Below are positions 42,747 through 51,949 of a stretch of DNA of 64,000 bases, in pieces. The stretch spans positions 620,001-684,000 of the forward strand of contig NZ_JAEUWU010000001.1 in NCBI RefSeq assembly GCF_019754945.1. The letters are read 5' to 3'. Source of the DNA: Corynebacterium pseudokroppenstedtii (GTDB taxonomy: Bacteria; Actinomycetota; Actinomycetes; Mycobacteriales; Mycobacteriaceae). The notes beneath the pieces were generated by a model. That model made no database searches, had not been told where the DNA came from, and worked only from the letters and a program-made list of their open reading frames with translations. Numbering within the stretch: the stretch's first letter is position 1; every line of letters begins with the position of its first letter. The position numbers were made by a program, and so were the translations under genes.

Positions 42747-44144
42747 ATGGACATTGCATTAAGTATTCTGGGCATTATCGGTTTCATCGCGTTGACCGCC
42801 GGCACGGGAGTATTCGTGGCGGTGGAATTCGCGCTCACTGGTCTGGAAAATTCCACTATTCAGGAAGACACCTCCCCATTGGGCAAACTGGTGGGAAAGG
42901 CACATCAAAACCTTTCCTTTCATTTGTCCGGGGCACAGCTCGGTATTACATTAACGACGCTGGCCACAGGCTATTTAGCAGAGCCGGTGCTGTCCACATT
43001 TATTACTCCGCTACTTGAAGTGGTCGGGATTTCCCCCTCTGCCTCGCAGTCCATCGCGTTGATTATCGCGATGATTATCGCGGCACTTCTGTCCATGGTT
43101 TATGGTGAGCTTGTTCCAAAGAATATAGCGATCACCAATCCCATGAAAGCCGCTAAGATCACGGTCCGGCCAGTCGTGTATTTCAACCGGTTTTTCTCGC
43201 CATTCATTAAAACGTTGAATTGGTCCGCCAATCATTTGGTGAGAAAAATGGGGATCGAGCCCGCCGACGAGCTAGCGTCGGCACGCTCACCCCAGGAGCT
43301 GGGTGCGCTGGTGCGAAACTCGGCTCTTCATGGAGGTATGTCAAAAAATCAAGCCACACTCATTGACCGATCGCTCAAATTCGGCGATGTCTCGGCCGAC
43401 GAAATTATGACTCCTCGTGCCAAAGTCGAGGCTCTCGAAAAAGACGCCTCAATGACAGATTTGCTTACCCTCGCCATGGAGACAGGGCACTCTCGCTTCC
43501 CCATCACAGACGGCGATCTCGATAACACTCTCGGCGTCATCCACGTTAAAAAGGCATTCACCTTTCCGACGGATCAACGCGATTCAACATTAGTGATCGA
43601 TTACGCCGATCCTGCGCCCGTCGTGCCCACTAGTCTCGACGGTGACAGTGTCCTGAAAATTGTTCGACAATCAGGGTGCGAAATGGCCATGGTTGCCGAC
43701 GAGTATGGCGGAACGAGCGGCATCGTCACTATTGAGGACATGGTCGAAGAAATCCTCGGCGCTGTCTTCGACGAACACGATGACACCGAAACTGAGACGG
43801 AGATAAGGCAATCGGGAACGTCGTGGGATTGCTCTGGGCTCGTGCGCATTGATGAGTTGGAGTCTCGGCTTGGCTATAAGGCCCCGGAGGGGCCTTATGA
43901 AACTCTGGGTGGCCTAGTCATGACGAACCTCAAACGGATTCCCGTCGAGGGCGACATCATCGTTTTGCCAAATCCAGACACCAATGTTGTCGAAACTAAT
44001 CCTTTATCCTGGTCGGCCCGAGTGACATCGATGGATGACCGACGAGTAGATCGGGTGCTTCTTACCCCCATCGCTCCCGAACAAGCATCTGCGATGACAA
44101 GTGCAGAAAACAACAACAATCTGCCACTGCGAGAGGGGGAATAA
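42747..44144 (+). CDS. CNNM/CorC-family membrane protein 1 (hemolysin-like)
   Basis: A 465-residue protein. It has an N-terminal CNNM (DUF21) domain of three or four helices (about residues 1-190), then a CBS pair (about 200-330) and a C-terminal CorC_HlyC domain (about 350-440). YGELVPKNIAITNP is the CNNM helix motif. Characterised relatives export Mg2+ or Co2+ with sodium; the old name hemolysin is not informative. A TACACT hexamer 11 bases before the ATG may be its promoter -10. It is immediately followed by a second, shorter family member, as in mycobacterial Rv1842c-Rv1841c. Confidence 0.92.
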   Translation: MDIALSILGIIGFIALTAGTGVFVAVEFALTGLENSTIQEDTSPLGKLVGKAHQNLSFHLSGAQLGITLTTLATGYLAEPVLSTFITPLLEVVGISPSASQSIALIIAMIIAALLSMVYGELVPKNIAITNPMKAAKITVRPVVYFNRFFSPFIKTLNWSANHLVRKMGIEPADELASARSPQELGALVRNSALHGGMSKNQATLIDRSLKFGDVSADEIMTPRAKVEALEKDASMTDLLTLAMETGHSRFPITDGDLDNTLGVIHVKKAFTFPTDQRDSTLVIDYADPAPVVPTSLDGDSVLKIVRQSGCEMAMVADEYGGTSGIVTIEDMVEEILGAVFDEHDDTETETEIRQSGTSWDCSGLVRIDELESRLGYKAPEGPYETLGGLVMTNLKRIPVEGDIIVLPNPDTNVVETNPLSWSARVTSMDDRRVDRVLLTPIAPEQASAMTSAENNNNLPLREGE

Positions 44145-45203
44145 ATGATCGGCGACCTATGGGCTCTCGTATTCGCCCTCTTCCTTATCGCGTTGAACGC
44201 ATTCTTTGTGGGAGCAGAGTTTGCCCTCATTTCTTCCCGTAAAGACCGGCTGGAATCGATCCTCGAGTCCGGGGATACCAGAGCACGCGCAGTGATTAAT
44301 GCCACCGAGCACCTATCCATGAACCTAGCCGGAGCTCAATTCGGCGTCACTGTTGCTAGCCTCTTGCTCGGCAAGGTTGGCGAACCAGCCGTCTCCCATC
44401 TCATTGAAACCCCCGCAGCGGCTCTCGGCGTCCCCGACGAGTTACTACATCCCATTGGATTTGCGCTCGCACTACTCTTGGTTTCTATTCTTCACATCAT
44501 TCTGGGCGAGATGGTGCCGAAGAATATTGCGCTCGCAGGCCCAGAAAACGTCGCGATGTGGCTCGTGCCTATCCACGTTATGTTCGTGAAAATAACGCGT
44601 CCCATCATTCTTTTCTTCAACTGGGTAGCACGTATCACGCTGGCAGCTGTTGGCATCACACAGAAGGATGAGCTGGACACCACTGTTAGCCCGTCGGAAC
44701 TAGCGCGCATGATCGCTGATTCACGTCAGGAAGGCCTGATCGACGCAGAAGAGCACTCTCGGCTGAACAAGGCCTTAGCGTCCCCACGTCGGCATATCGA
44801 CGAGGTCCTCATCCCTGCCGACGAAGTCCGTACAGTGCCTTTGCGCGGCAGTGGTCCGATGATGGGCGATGTGGAAAAGGCCGTCGCCGATACTGGCTTT
44901 TCACGTTTCCCCGTGACAGGCAGAGATGGCACCTACTTAGGCTACGTCCACGTCAAAGACATTTTGGACCGCGAAATCCCACCCCACTCTGACCCGAAAA
45001 CGGTGTTAGCGCGCAGGGAAATCCGACCGCTCATCACCTTCTCCCCCTCTACTCCTATGGACCAAGCGCTGCGGCTCATGCGTGGACGCTCTCGTCATAT
45101 TGCGCAAGTGGTAGATGGCGGGCATCAATACGGAATCGTGACCCTCGAGGATTTGATCGAGGAATATGTAGGAACCGTGCGCGATAGTACCCACGATGAC
45201 TAA
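44145..45203 (+). CDS. CNNM/CorC-family membrane protein 2, lacking CorC_HlyC domain
   Basis: A 352-residue paralogue of the preceding gene, starting on the base after its TAA. It has a CNNM membrane domain with LGEMVPKNIALAGPE and a CBS pair (DEVRTVPLRGSG to RHIAQVVDG). It stops after the CBS pair, so the C-terminal CorC_HlyC domain is missing. The adjacent pair probably forms a heteromeric ion transporter. The arrangement next to gnd is conserved in actinobacteria. Confidence 0.92.
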   Translation: MIGDLWALVFALFLIALNAFFVGAEFALISSRKDRLESILESGDTRARAVINATEHLSMNLAGAQFGVTVASLLLGKVGEPAVSHLIETPAAALGVPDELLHPIGFALALLLVSILHIILGEMVPKNIALAGPENVAMWLVPIHVMFVKITRPIILFFNWVARITLAAVGITQKDELDTTVSPSELARMIADSRQEGLIDAEEHSRLNKALASPRRHIDEVLIPADEVRTVPLRGSGPMMGDVEKAVADTGFSRFPVTGRDGTYLGYVHVKDILDREIPPHSDPKTVLARREIRPLITFSPSTPMDQALRLMRGRSRHIAQVVDGGHQYGIVTLEDLIEEYVGTVRDSTHDD

Positions 45204-45223
45204 GGCAGACGACTAACCCCGAC

Positions 45224-46201
45224 GTGGCTACTACCCCACGACAGCAAAGGAATTCGACCTCAGACATTATGCTGACTTGGACAACATTTCGCCCCACCAT
45301 TCTTTTCCCATCAGAGTGGGTAATGCGTCGGAATGCTCATAAGGACACGGTCACAAGGTTGACTAAAGATCACCTTGAACGCGCCTCTCGCGGACAACGG
45401 CATCCGGTGTGGGACTTTATCTTCCATTACTACCCTGTCACCCCAGGGAAACTCAGTCATTGGTCACCTGGCCACGGTGTGTATCTCGTTGATGCTCCTG
45501 CTATGAAGTATTTCACCGCAGTTGATAGCGAATCTATCCCCACCGTTGCGCTTGAGGACGCTGGTATCATTGCGGATCAGCTCCATGGCCATACCGTCAC
45601 GACATTGGACACTGCTGCGTTGTGGGCAGATCGAGGCTCGACGTTCCGCTACATTGAGAATCTGCTGACCCAAACACTGTCCAACCCCACGCACTTTGAT
45701 TGCTTTGGCCTCCACGAATGGGCGATGGTTTATCGAGGACGACCTCGGCACCCGGAACCGCTCAGGCTAGGACCAGAGGCGACGAACCGGGTGGTTGAAA
45801 CTCATTCCGTGCGGTGCACGCACTATGACGCTTTTCGATTCTTCACCCCCGACGCCGTCCCCCGCAATAAGTTCCACCCATCGCGGGAAACACAACCACT
45901 GTGTGAACAGGGCGTATGCTTGCACGCAAACATGGATTTATATAAATGGGCAACGAAATTAGGCCCCCTCGTGCCGGGTGAACTCTGGCTGGATACATTC
46001 CGTTTAGCATGCGATATCCGGAAACTGGATATGGAAGCCTCACCCTATGACCTCACCGAGTGGGGTTTTACCGCGGTGCCCATTGAGACGCCCGAGGGGA
46101 AAGCACAATATGTCGCTGCCCAACGCGAATTTTCTCAGCGCGCCTCCGACCTACGGACGAAGCTCATTGATATCATTCGCACCTCAGATTTAACGTTGTA
46201 A
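45224..46201 (+). CDS. Uncharacterised conserved protein, often called 3-methyladenine glycosylase-like
   Basis: A protein of up to 325 residues. RHPVWDFIFHYYPVTPGKLSHWSPGHGV and TFRYIENLLTQTLSNPTHFDCFGLHEWAMVYRG are hallmarks of an actinobacterial group usually labelled 3-methyladenine DNA glycosylase. I see no helix-hairpin-helix or other glycosylase motif that would support the name. Many aromatic and His residues are conserved in the pattern, which suggests an enzyme or metal site. GTG 45224 and ATG 45269 are both possible starts. It is 20 bases after the CNNM pair. Confidence 0.75.
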   Translation: MATTPRQQRNSTSDIMLTWTTFRPTILFPSEWVMRRNAHKDTVTRLTKDHLERASRGQRHPVWDFIFHYYPVTPGKLSHWSPGHGVYLVDAPAMKYFTAVDSESIPTVALEDAGIIADQLHGHTVTTLDTAALWADRGSTFRYIENLLTQTLSNPTHFDCFGLHEWAMVYRGRPRHPEPLRLGPEATNRVVETHSVRCTHYDAFRFFTPDAVPRNKFHPSRETQPLCEQGVCLHANMDLYKWATKLGPLVPGELWLDTFRLACDIRKLDMEASPYDLTEWGFTAVPIETPEGKAQYVAAQREFSQRASDLRTKLIDIIRTSDLTL

Positions 46202-46204
46202 CAT
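46199..46204 (+). promoter_or_regulatory. Candidate -10 for a leaderless vWA-protein transcript
   Basis: TAACAT ends six bases before the ATG at 46211, with no ribosome-binding site between. It overlaps the stop codon of the preceding gene. Confidence 0.35.
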
Positions 46205-46210
46205 TGCGTT

Positions 46211-47893
46211 ATGGCGAATCATCGATCAGGAACACGGCAATTACGCTTTGCACGATGGGTGTGGGTGGCCTTTGTTATTGTCATCGTGCTCGCACTTCTC
46301 GCTGCCTTGTCTGTGGTTTTCGTCAGTCGGAATAAATCGTCGTCTAACGCTGCTGAGTGTGACCGGTCGACGGTTCTCAACGTCATTGCTGACCCTTCGG
46401 CCAAGGCTACGGCTGAGAAGTTGACGTCGGACTATTCGAAGTCGAATCCGTCCACCCATGATTCGTGTATCACACCGAAGATCACATATGCGAATACAGC
46501 GCAAACGATAGCTTTGTTCCATTCGCCCGAGGGGGATCTCCCCGCGGCGTGGATACCCGCTGGTAGCCTCCCGGGTTCAACGCAGGATAATCCCGGTGGG
46601 ACCGCTTTGGACGGCAGCGAAGCAGAAATCGATTCGTCGGTGCTCGTTGATCGCCAACAATTGGGGGCGATCCACTCCAAGAACTCGGCACAAGACAAAG
46701 CACCGGGCGCACCGGCGTATCCGCGCGACTCGACGTGGTCTGCTTATGCGGCTAGTGCCCAATTCGCTAAAGATCATCCAGCCGGCATGGATCCTCAAGC
46801 GCGTGATGCGTCGGCACGTGAAGTTGCTGCCACCCTTTCCCCCACTTCTCTTTCGGATGCGGTCTCGTCCGTCTCAAGTGGGAAGGGAAATTCTTCTGTA
46901 GCGGCTCCGCAGTCGCTTGGGGGCGACAACACGGCGTTCTCACCGATCGGTGACGCGACGGTTGATTTCCCACTTCTGACAATGAGCTCTAGCCCTCGGG
47001 TTACCGAATACCAAGCACGGGCTGCCGCGGATTTTTCAGAATTCGCCCGCTCTCATTCGGAATCGCAGGCTGCTGAGAAAACTCCTGCCCATGGTTCCCT
47101 ATCGAACGACACCAAAGAACTGGCTTACGCTGCGTCGAACCAGGTCAGTGGCGAGCTTCCACCGGTGACAGTGACTAACTCCACCACGAGGGAGATGAAT
47201 AGTCAGGCTTCAGGGAACACTGATGGCGAGGCCACAACCGATAAAGCGACCGCTCAACAGTCCCCAGTAAAGAAGGACGCGGCAAAGGACCAGGCTAAGT
47301 CCGAACAAAAACCTGATAAGGCGAATCAACAACGTCCTGCCCCGGCGTCGACACTACTGCTGATCGACACGTCGGAATCTATGCGCAACTATTTTGGCGT
47401 TATCCAGCGCGAGAGTGCCCGAAGCCTGCAAGAAGCGGGACAGTACGGGCGGGTGACGTCGTTATGGAGTTTTTCCTCGCCCATGGAAAGGGTCCAACCC
47501 TATCGAAACCATGTTGACCTCAGCATCGGTGACCACGGGGCTCGGAGTGCGTCGATGGTTAACGGGCTCACGACGGGCGGCACCCCGTTCCTGTATGAAT
47601 CGACCGTCGCAGCGATGCTCAATGCGTCAATTAGCGGACCTGCTCCCAAGCGCGTCGTTATCGTGACGGGGTCAACGAATGCGGGACAGTCCATGAACGC
47701 AGCTAACGCTCGCCTTCAGGCCGATATCATCAACAAGCAATCCTCTGTACAAGTCGATGTCATCGCTCTCGGCGACAAGGTGGACCCGTGGCTCCGCGAA
47801 GTGAGCCAATTAACCAACGGTCGTTACCACGCTATCCCGAATGCCACAGACAAATCATTCCCCCAAGCAATGACCGACGCCCTGGCAGGTTAG
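46211..47893 (+). CDS. Membrane-anchored protein with solute-binding-like and von Willebrand A domains
   Basis: A 560-residue protein. It has an N-terminal signal anchor (VWVAFVIVIVLALLAALSVVF), then a substrate-binding-protein-like domain (about 50-310), a Ser/Lys/Gln-rich linker (about 320-375) and a C-terminal vWA domain (about 380-560). The MIDAS begins LLIDTSESMRN (DxSxS) and TTGGTP supplies the Thr. The distal metal ligand, usually Asp in a DG motif, is replaced by GSTN. This suggests an extracytoplasmic metal-dependent adhesion or sensing module. The ligand is unknown. Confidence 0.78.
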   Translation: MANHRSGTRQLRFARWVWVAFVIVIVLALLAALSVVFVSRNKSSSNAAECDRSTVLNVIADPSAKATAEKLTSDYSKSNPSTHDSCITPKITYANTAQTIALFHSPEGDLPAAWIPAGSLPGSTQDNPGGTALDGSEAEIDSSVLVDRQQLGAIHSKNSAQDKAPGAPAYPRDSTWSAYAASAQFAKDHPAGMDPQARDASAREVAATLSPTSLSDAVSSVSSGKGNSSVAAPQSLGGDNTAFSPIGDATVDFPLLTMSSSPRVTEYQARAAADFSEFARSHSESQAAEKTPAHGSLSNDTKELAYAASNQVSGELPPVTVTNSTTREMNSQASGNTDGEATTDKATAQQSPVKKDAAKDQAKSEQKPDKANQQRPAPASTLLLIDTSESMRNYFGVIQRESARSLQEAGQYGRVTSLWSFSSPMERVQPYRNHVDLSIGDHGARSASMVNGLTTGGTPFLYESTVAAMLNASISGPAPKRVVIVTGSTNAGQSMNAANARLQADIINKQSSVQVDVIALGDKVDPWLREVSQLTNGRYHAIPNATDKSFPQAMTDALAG

Positions 47894-47934
47894 ATTCGTA
47901 GCTGACTGAAAAGCCAAACGCTCTAGCCAGCTAA

Positions 47935-48513
47935 CTAGCTGGTTTTACGGCGCCGACGTTCTGCGAGTTCGTCGAAACCAGCGACGTTGTGCTGAGAAGC
48001 TCCTTCAGCGCTGTCGTCGGCACTTCCCGCACGGACAACTTTTTCCGCCGGAAATTCTGAAATCGTCCCGGCAAGTTCTTTGACGATACCCGGAACCCCA
48101 ATTCCGAATACGCCCTGTCCGCCGGTCAAAAGATCAAAGACTTCTTCGCTGGAACGGCATTCATACACCGTCGTTCCGTCAGAAACGAGCGTAATCGTGG
48201 AAAGATCATCGACGCCCAAGTTGCTCAACTTTTCTACGGCACGCCGGATGTTCTGCAGCGAAATGCCCGTGTCCAACAGACCTTTAACGATCTTGAGAAC
48301 AAGGATGTCGCGGAACGAGTACAGCCGCTGGGTTCCGGATCCGTGTGCGGATCGAATGGATGGCTGGACGAGCTTTGTACGAGCCCAGTAGTCAAGCTGC
48401 CGATAAGTTATCCCCGCTACCTGACAAGCGATGGGAACGCGGTAGCCGACTTCATCGTCCGAATCCATGACGTCAAAGAGTGCGCCTTGGACGGGTGCCT
48501 GTTCCTGTTTCAC
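47935..48513 (-). CDS. MerR-family transcription regulator (Rv1830/McdR-like)
   Basis: A 192-residue protein with an N-terminal winged HTH (YRVPIACQVAGITYRQLDYWAR), a wing with SGTQRLYSFRDI and a C-terminal helical domain. Its position after the BFN gene matches Rv1830, whose mycobacterial counterpart regulates cell division. I cannot assign its targets. It starts at GTG 48513. A 310-bp gap upstream carries a TTGACA element and short repeats that could be its own operator. Confidence 0.85.
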   Translation of the reverse strand: MKQEQAPVQGALFDVMDSDDEVGYRVPIACQVAGITYRQLDYWARTKLVQPSIRSAHGSGTQRLYSFRDILVLKIVKGLLDTGISLQNIRRAVEKLSNLGVDDLSTITLVSDGTTVYECRSSEEVFDLLTGGQGVFGIGVPGIVKELAGTISEFPAEKVVRAGSADDSAEGASQHNVAGFDELAERRRRKTS

Positions 48514-48823
48514 TGCAGGCTCGCTTTCTGTGGTCGTACGTGTTGAGCAAGAGAGCGGGAATACTCACACTCATGTAGTTCGATGACGTCTAGGTTATGC
48601 CAATATTCTTTCGAGTCAACGCGACACGCAACACATGTGGCACATTTTTCACATGCGTCCATCAAATCACATGCTTAACTTACTATATTGTAATTAACAA
48701 CTTTCACACTAGTCACACTGTCAAGTTGTGCTCACGCTCATTCAGCCGACGGACTGTCCCGTTCACACTCCAGCAGTCTCTGCCGATCTAATATCTGCCA
48801 ATCTCGTGTCGACGACGTCGTGC
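48514..48823. other. 310-bp intergenic region upstream of the MerR gene
   Basis: This gap is unusually AT-rich for the window and has no gene I can support. On the minus strand TTGACA (48724-48719) is followed by two copies of GTGTGA within 18 bases, a possible promoter and MerR-type operator. CATGTG (48634-48639) and CACATG (48650-48655) form an inverted repeat closer to the start codon. Confidence 0.45.
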
Positions 48824-49480
48824 CTACGAATCCTCAGAACCGTTCTCACCACGGCGATCATCATCACTGCCTTGGGTAAGATCATTCTCGCTCATACCCA
48901 AGTGCCCCATGAGTTCTTCGAAATCAGCATCGCCGACGGCAAGATCACCCAAGTCTTCCGACAGATGCTCTTGATCATTGCCCTCTGATTCGGAATTGTC
49001 TCCCGTCATGTCAGCCAGCAACGATAGGCTCGATTCGCGTCGTCCAGACAAAGCCTGATTCGAACTATCAAGGTGCTCAACGACCTCAGCCGTGACCGGA
49101 ACCGACCAGGTTTTGACAATCGATTCCTCGGCGTAAATGGTCACGTCTTCATTAAGAGCAAGATCAATGGCGTCCGATACCCGGATGTCAAAGTTGTTCC
49201 CTGACTCGCAATGGATCGTTGCGTAGAAAGTGCCGTGGTTGACGGCATCGATAGAAATATTCACTACCGCATCATCGTGCGCTTCTAGAACGTCGACAAT
49301 AACACTTGTCGACGTCGGCCGCCGCGGCTCTACGCCGATGTCTTTGCCCGAAAGAATGGCTGCGGAAGATGCACCGACAAACACCGTCATGATGCGTCGG
49401 CGCTGGGGCCACAAAAACACTATTGCCGGATCGCGATCTGGGCCGAGGAGAAACAACCCTAAATACTCGAGTTCAACCAT
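48824..49480 (-). CDS. Bifunctional-nuclease (BFN, DUF151) domain protein
   Basis: A 218-residue protein. Its first 135 residues form a BFN domain (LWPQRRRIMTVFVGASSAAI, and SGNNFDIRVSDAIDLAL with its conserved Asp/Ala pattern) as in Rv1829. The C-terminal 80 residues are acidic and disordered. The biochemical role in actinobacteria is unknown; the nuclease label comes from a plant relative. It lies between two MerR-type regulators in an order conserved with mycobacteria. Confidence 0.88.
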   Translation of the reverse strand: MVELEYLGLFLLGPDRDPAIVFLWPQRRRIMTVFVGASSAAILSGKDIGVEPRRPTSTSVIVDVLEAHDDAVVNISIDAVNHGTFYATIHCESGNNFDIRVSDAIDLALNEDVTIYAEESIVKTWSVPVTAEVVEHLDSSNQALSGRRESSLSLLADMTGDNSESEGNDQEHLSEDLGDLAVGDADFEELMGHLGMSENDLTQGSDDDRRGENGSEDS

Positions 49481-49544
49481 GATGATATGTGGCCTCCATC
49501 CTCATTCCGACCAATCGGTTCAATCGGTCAACGGCACTCAGTTT

Positions 49545-50258
49545 CTAATCGAATTCGCCGCGCAGGGAAGCTTTAATAAACGCCGCTTGTAAGCTCACGA
49601 TTAATGCAGAAAGCTCGCGGGCTGTCTCTTCTGATCTGGCCTTCGCATCACTACTCTTGGCATGGCCCAGCGGGCCGCTGACTTGAGTAATCACCCCCGC
49701 ATACCTTTGGGCCGTAGCTCGCAGCGTTTTTAAGTGCCGCTCATCGAGCCCGAACCCGACCAATTGGCTCGCTGTCCGCGCGATCGACACATCGTCTTGG
49801 CAGTAGAGGCCTGACCTGTCGGCATTAACAAAACCCGCCTTGGCAAGTTGGGTGAGGAAAGTGTCATCGATCTCAGCAGCAGCACACACATCAGAATGGG
49901 TCAAGCGGGTATTTTCCTGCTTGAATTGCTCGGCAGAAATCAATCCCGTAACAGGGGTGACGTTGCCCTCGTCCATCGCATCCAGGCGCTGCTTAATAAC
50001 TTTCAGAGGCAGATAGTTATCACGCTGCGTCGTCAGAATATAACGTAGGCGCTGAACATCAGCGGACGAGTAGCGTCGGTAACCCTTCTCTGTACGCGCC
50101 GGGGAGACAAGCCCCTCAGACTCCCAAAAGCGGAGCTTAGAGACCGTGACATCGGGAAACTCGCGACGAAGTTGCTTAAGAACCGCCCCGATCGACAACG
50201 TGGAAGGGCGGTCATGACGGACTTCAGGCAGCGGGCCCGTTTTCCGTAGAGCTGACAC
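49545..50258 (-). CDS. ftsR: MerR-type regulator FtsR (Rv1828-like)
   Basis: A 237-residue regulator. The N-terminal HTH SIGAVLKQLRREFPDVTVSKLRFWESEG, wing EKGYRRYSSADVQRL and C-terminal dimer region match the MerR protein encoded next to odhI in C. glutamicum (FtsR, an activator of ftsZ) and Rv1828 in M. tuberculosis. It starts at GTG 50258, five bases after odhI, so the pair is probably an operon. Targets in this organism, such as ftsZ, are outside the window. Confidence 0.88.
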   Translation of the reverse strand: MSALRKTGPLPEVRHDRPSTLSIGAVLKQLRREFPDVTVSKLRFWESEGLVSPARTEKGYRRYSSADVQRLRYILTTQRDNYLPLKVIKQRLDAMDEGNVTPVTGLISAEQFKQENTRLTHSDVCAAAEIDDTFLTQLAKAGFVNADRSGLYCQDDVSIARTASQLVGFGLDERHLKTLRATAQRYAGVITQVSGPLGHAKSSDAKARSEETARELSALIVSLQAAFIKASLRGEFD

Positions 50259-50263
50259 TGTTC

Positions 50264-50695
50264 TTAAGAATCTTTCTGACCGTTGAGGAACACGAGGCGG
50301 AACTTACCAATTTGGATTTCATCACCATTGGAAAGCTCTGATGAGTTCTTGGGCTCACGATTGACATACGTGCCGTTCAGAGATCCCACGTCGACGACTT
50401 CGAATTGGTCATCATTCTTGCGGAATTCAGCGTGACGACGGGACACGGTAACGTCGTCCAAGAAGATATCGCTATCAGGATGACGGCCTGCTGTTGTCGT
50501 CGGCTGGTCGAGGAGGAATCGGGATCCTGCATTCGGACCACGTTTGACGACGAGCAATGCGGAGCCCTCGGGTAAACCATCAACGCCTGGGGCTGAGGAA
50601 TCGGACGCACCCGATTCCATTTCTTTCAAAAGATCGGCACGGAAGACCGAGGTAGTTTCCACCGAAGATTCTGAAAAATCGCTATTGTCACTCAT
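50264..50695 (-). CDS. odhI: FHA-domain oxoglutarate dehydrogenase inhibitor OdhI (GarA)
   Basis: A 143-residue protein. The N-terminal SSVETTSVFRADLLKEME phosphosite places the two Thr at positions 14 and 15, exactly as in C. glutamicum OdhI, where PknG phosphorylates Thr14. The FHA domain has RHPDSDIFLDDVTVSRRHAE and VGSLNGTYVNRE. Unphosphorylated OdhI binds and inhibits the E1 subunit of oxoglutarate dehydrogenase and controls glutamate flux. ATG 50695 follows AAGGAGG with an eight-base spacer and gives the family length, so I reject the longer frame from 50722. Confidence 0.97.
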   Translation of the reverse strand: MSDNSDFSESSVETTSVFRADLLKEMESGASDSSAPGVDGLPEGSALLVVKRGPNAGSRFLLDQPTTTAGRHPDSDIFLDDVTVSRRHAEFRKNDDQFEVVDVGSLNGTYVNREPKNSSELSNGDEIQIGKFRLVFLNGQKDS

Positions 50696-50865
50696 CGATT
50701 CTGCCTCCTTAAGTTCGACCAACGGTTCGTATTAGCCACTGCCCTGTGCGACCGACTATCTCATATAGAGATGATAGCCAGACGCTCGAGCGGTTGCCTG
50801 CCACTAAACTAGCTGAGAACCGCTTCCACTGGGTTATACAGATTTAGCGCCCATAGTAGCCGTTT

Positions 50866-50894
50866 ATGCCCCTCCACATAGTGCCGAGGGGCAT
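50866..50894 (-). terminator. Candidate terminator downstream of the pgsA-like gene
   Basis: ATGCCCCTC (50866-50874) and GAGGGGCAT (50886-50894) form a perfect nine-pair stem with an 11-base loop. It lies in the 283-bp gap between the phosphatidyltransferase stop and odhI. No long T-run follows on the minus strand. Confidence 0.4.
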
Positions 50895-50978
50895 GTTATA
50901 TTCACTCCCCCAGCCTAATCCATAGGATGGTGGCATGCGCGCGGTGCGGGTAAGTATCACCCCCAAAGACTCTTTTTA

Positions 50979-51836
50979 TCATGAAGAACCAGTGGGGCGA
51001 TTCCACCCCCTCGTAACAGGAAATCGCCTCGATACAAGCACTGCCCGGTACAAATACAAAACCCCTGTCCACAAGTACAAAACTGTCCCCCACAGGAAAA
51101 GAGCTCGCGCCCAGGGGGTAAAGAAATGTGAAAAGGACCACGCTGCAGCCGACGCTAAGTACAGCGGGAACGCCCACATGAGGGCGAACGTCGCAGCTTT
51201 TCCGAGGTACATAACCTTCGGTCGTATTCCACGATTCCGATAGATGAGCATCGTCGGGAAAAGGATAAGGTCACGAGCGAAGAGAACTGCCACCCACCAC
51301 CAACTCAGCAGCCCCGCGATAGCGAAACAAATGGGGGTGACAAGGATAAACAATCGGTCGGCGGCTGGGTCGAGGTACTGCCCTATCCGCGTGGTCAGGC
51401 CCCAGATCCTCGCGATTTTTCCATCAAGCCAGTCGGTGAACGACGAAATAGCCACGATGGCGAGTGCCCACCCATACTCTCCCGGGCCGATGAGGAACCA
51501 GGCATAAATGGGCACCAGGCAGATACGCACGATGCTTAGGATGTTGGGAACGGTCAGGATCCGCGAGTATCCCGCGGGGTGAACTGTCACTTGTTCCCGC
51601 ATACCCGGCGGTTCCATACCAGGCGGTACTGCCCGGGCAGTGTGCCCGTCCGGTGTGGGAAGCATCTTGTCCATCCGCGCTTCCACCCGGAGTCGGGTTT
51701 CGCGGGTTACTTTGCTCACCGGCGTACTCCGAGTAGGACGCGACTTCCGAGCACTCTGAGTTCCTTGTTTTTTGGTTCCAACAGGTTGTTCATAACGAGG
51801 GGTTTCGGGGTTATCACGATGCTCGTCATACTCCAT
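50979..51836 (-). CDS. CDP-alcohol phosphatidyltransferase (PgsA2-like)
   Basis: A 285-residue membrane enzyme. The catalytic motif is intact: Asp135, Asp138-Gly139, Ala142-Arg143, Gly152, Asp156 and Asp160, the D-x2-DG-x2-AR-x8-G-x3-D-x3-D pattern. An unconserved basic region of about 90 residues precedes the six membrane helices. Position next to secA2 matches Rv1822 (pgsA2). It makes a phospholipid from CDP-diacylglycerol; glycerol 3-phosphate is a likely acceptor, but cardiolipin synthesis is also possible. Transcription is leftward with secA2. Confidence 0.88.
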   Translation of the reverse strand: MEYDEHRDNPETPRYEQPVGTKKQGTQSARKSRPTRSTPVSKVTRETRLRVEARMDKMLPTPDGHTARAVPPGMEPPGMREQVTVHPAGYSRILTVPNILSIVRICLVPIYAWFLIGPGEYGWALAIVAISSFTDWLDGKIARIWGLTTRIGQYLDPAADRLFILVTPICFAIAGLLSWWWVAVLFARDLILFPTMLIYRNRGIRPKVMYLGKAATFALMWAFPLYLASAAAWSFSHFFTPWARALFLWGTVLYLWTGVLYLYRAVLVSRRFPVTRGWNRPTGSS

Positions 51837-51949
51837 CGGACTTATCCTCTCGTTACGTACTCATTGCTAAATGTAGCTATATGTGGCCGGCTGTCAGCAT
51901 TTCATTGCTCATCCGATATTGCCCTACATACCACGGTTGTAAAGCAAGC

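Noticed and set aside
48597..48791. 64-codon open frame in the 310-bp intergenic region
   Set aside because: It has no ribosome-binding site, its composition looks non-coding, and it covers the likely promoter of the MerR gene.
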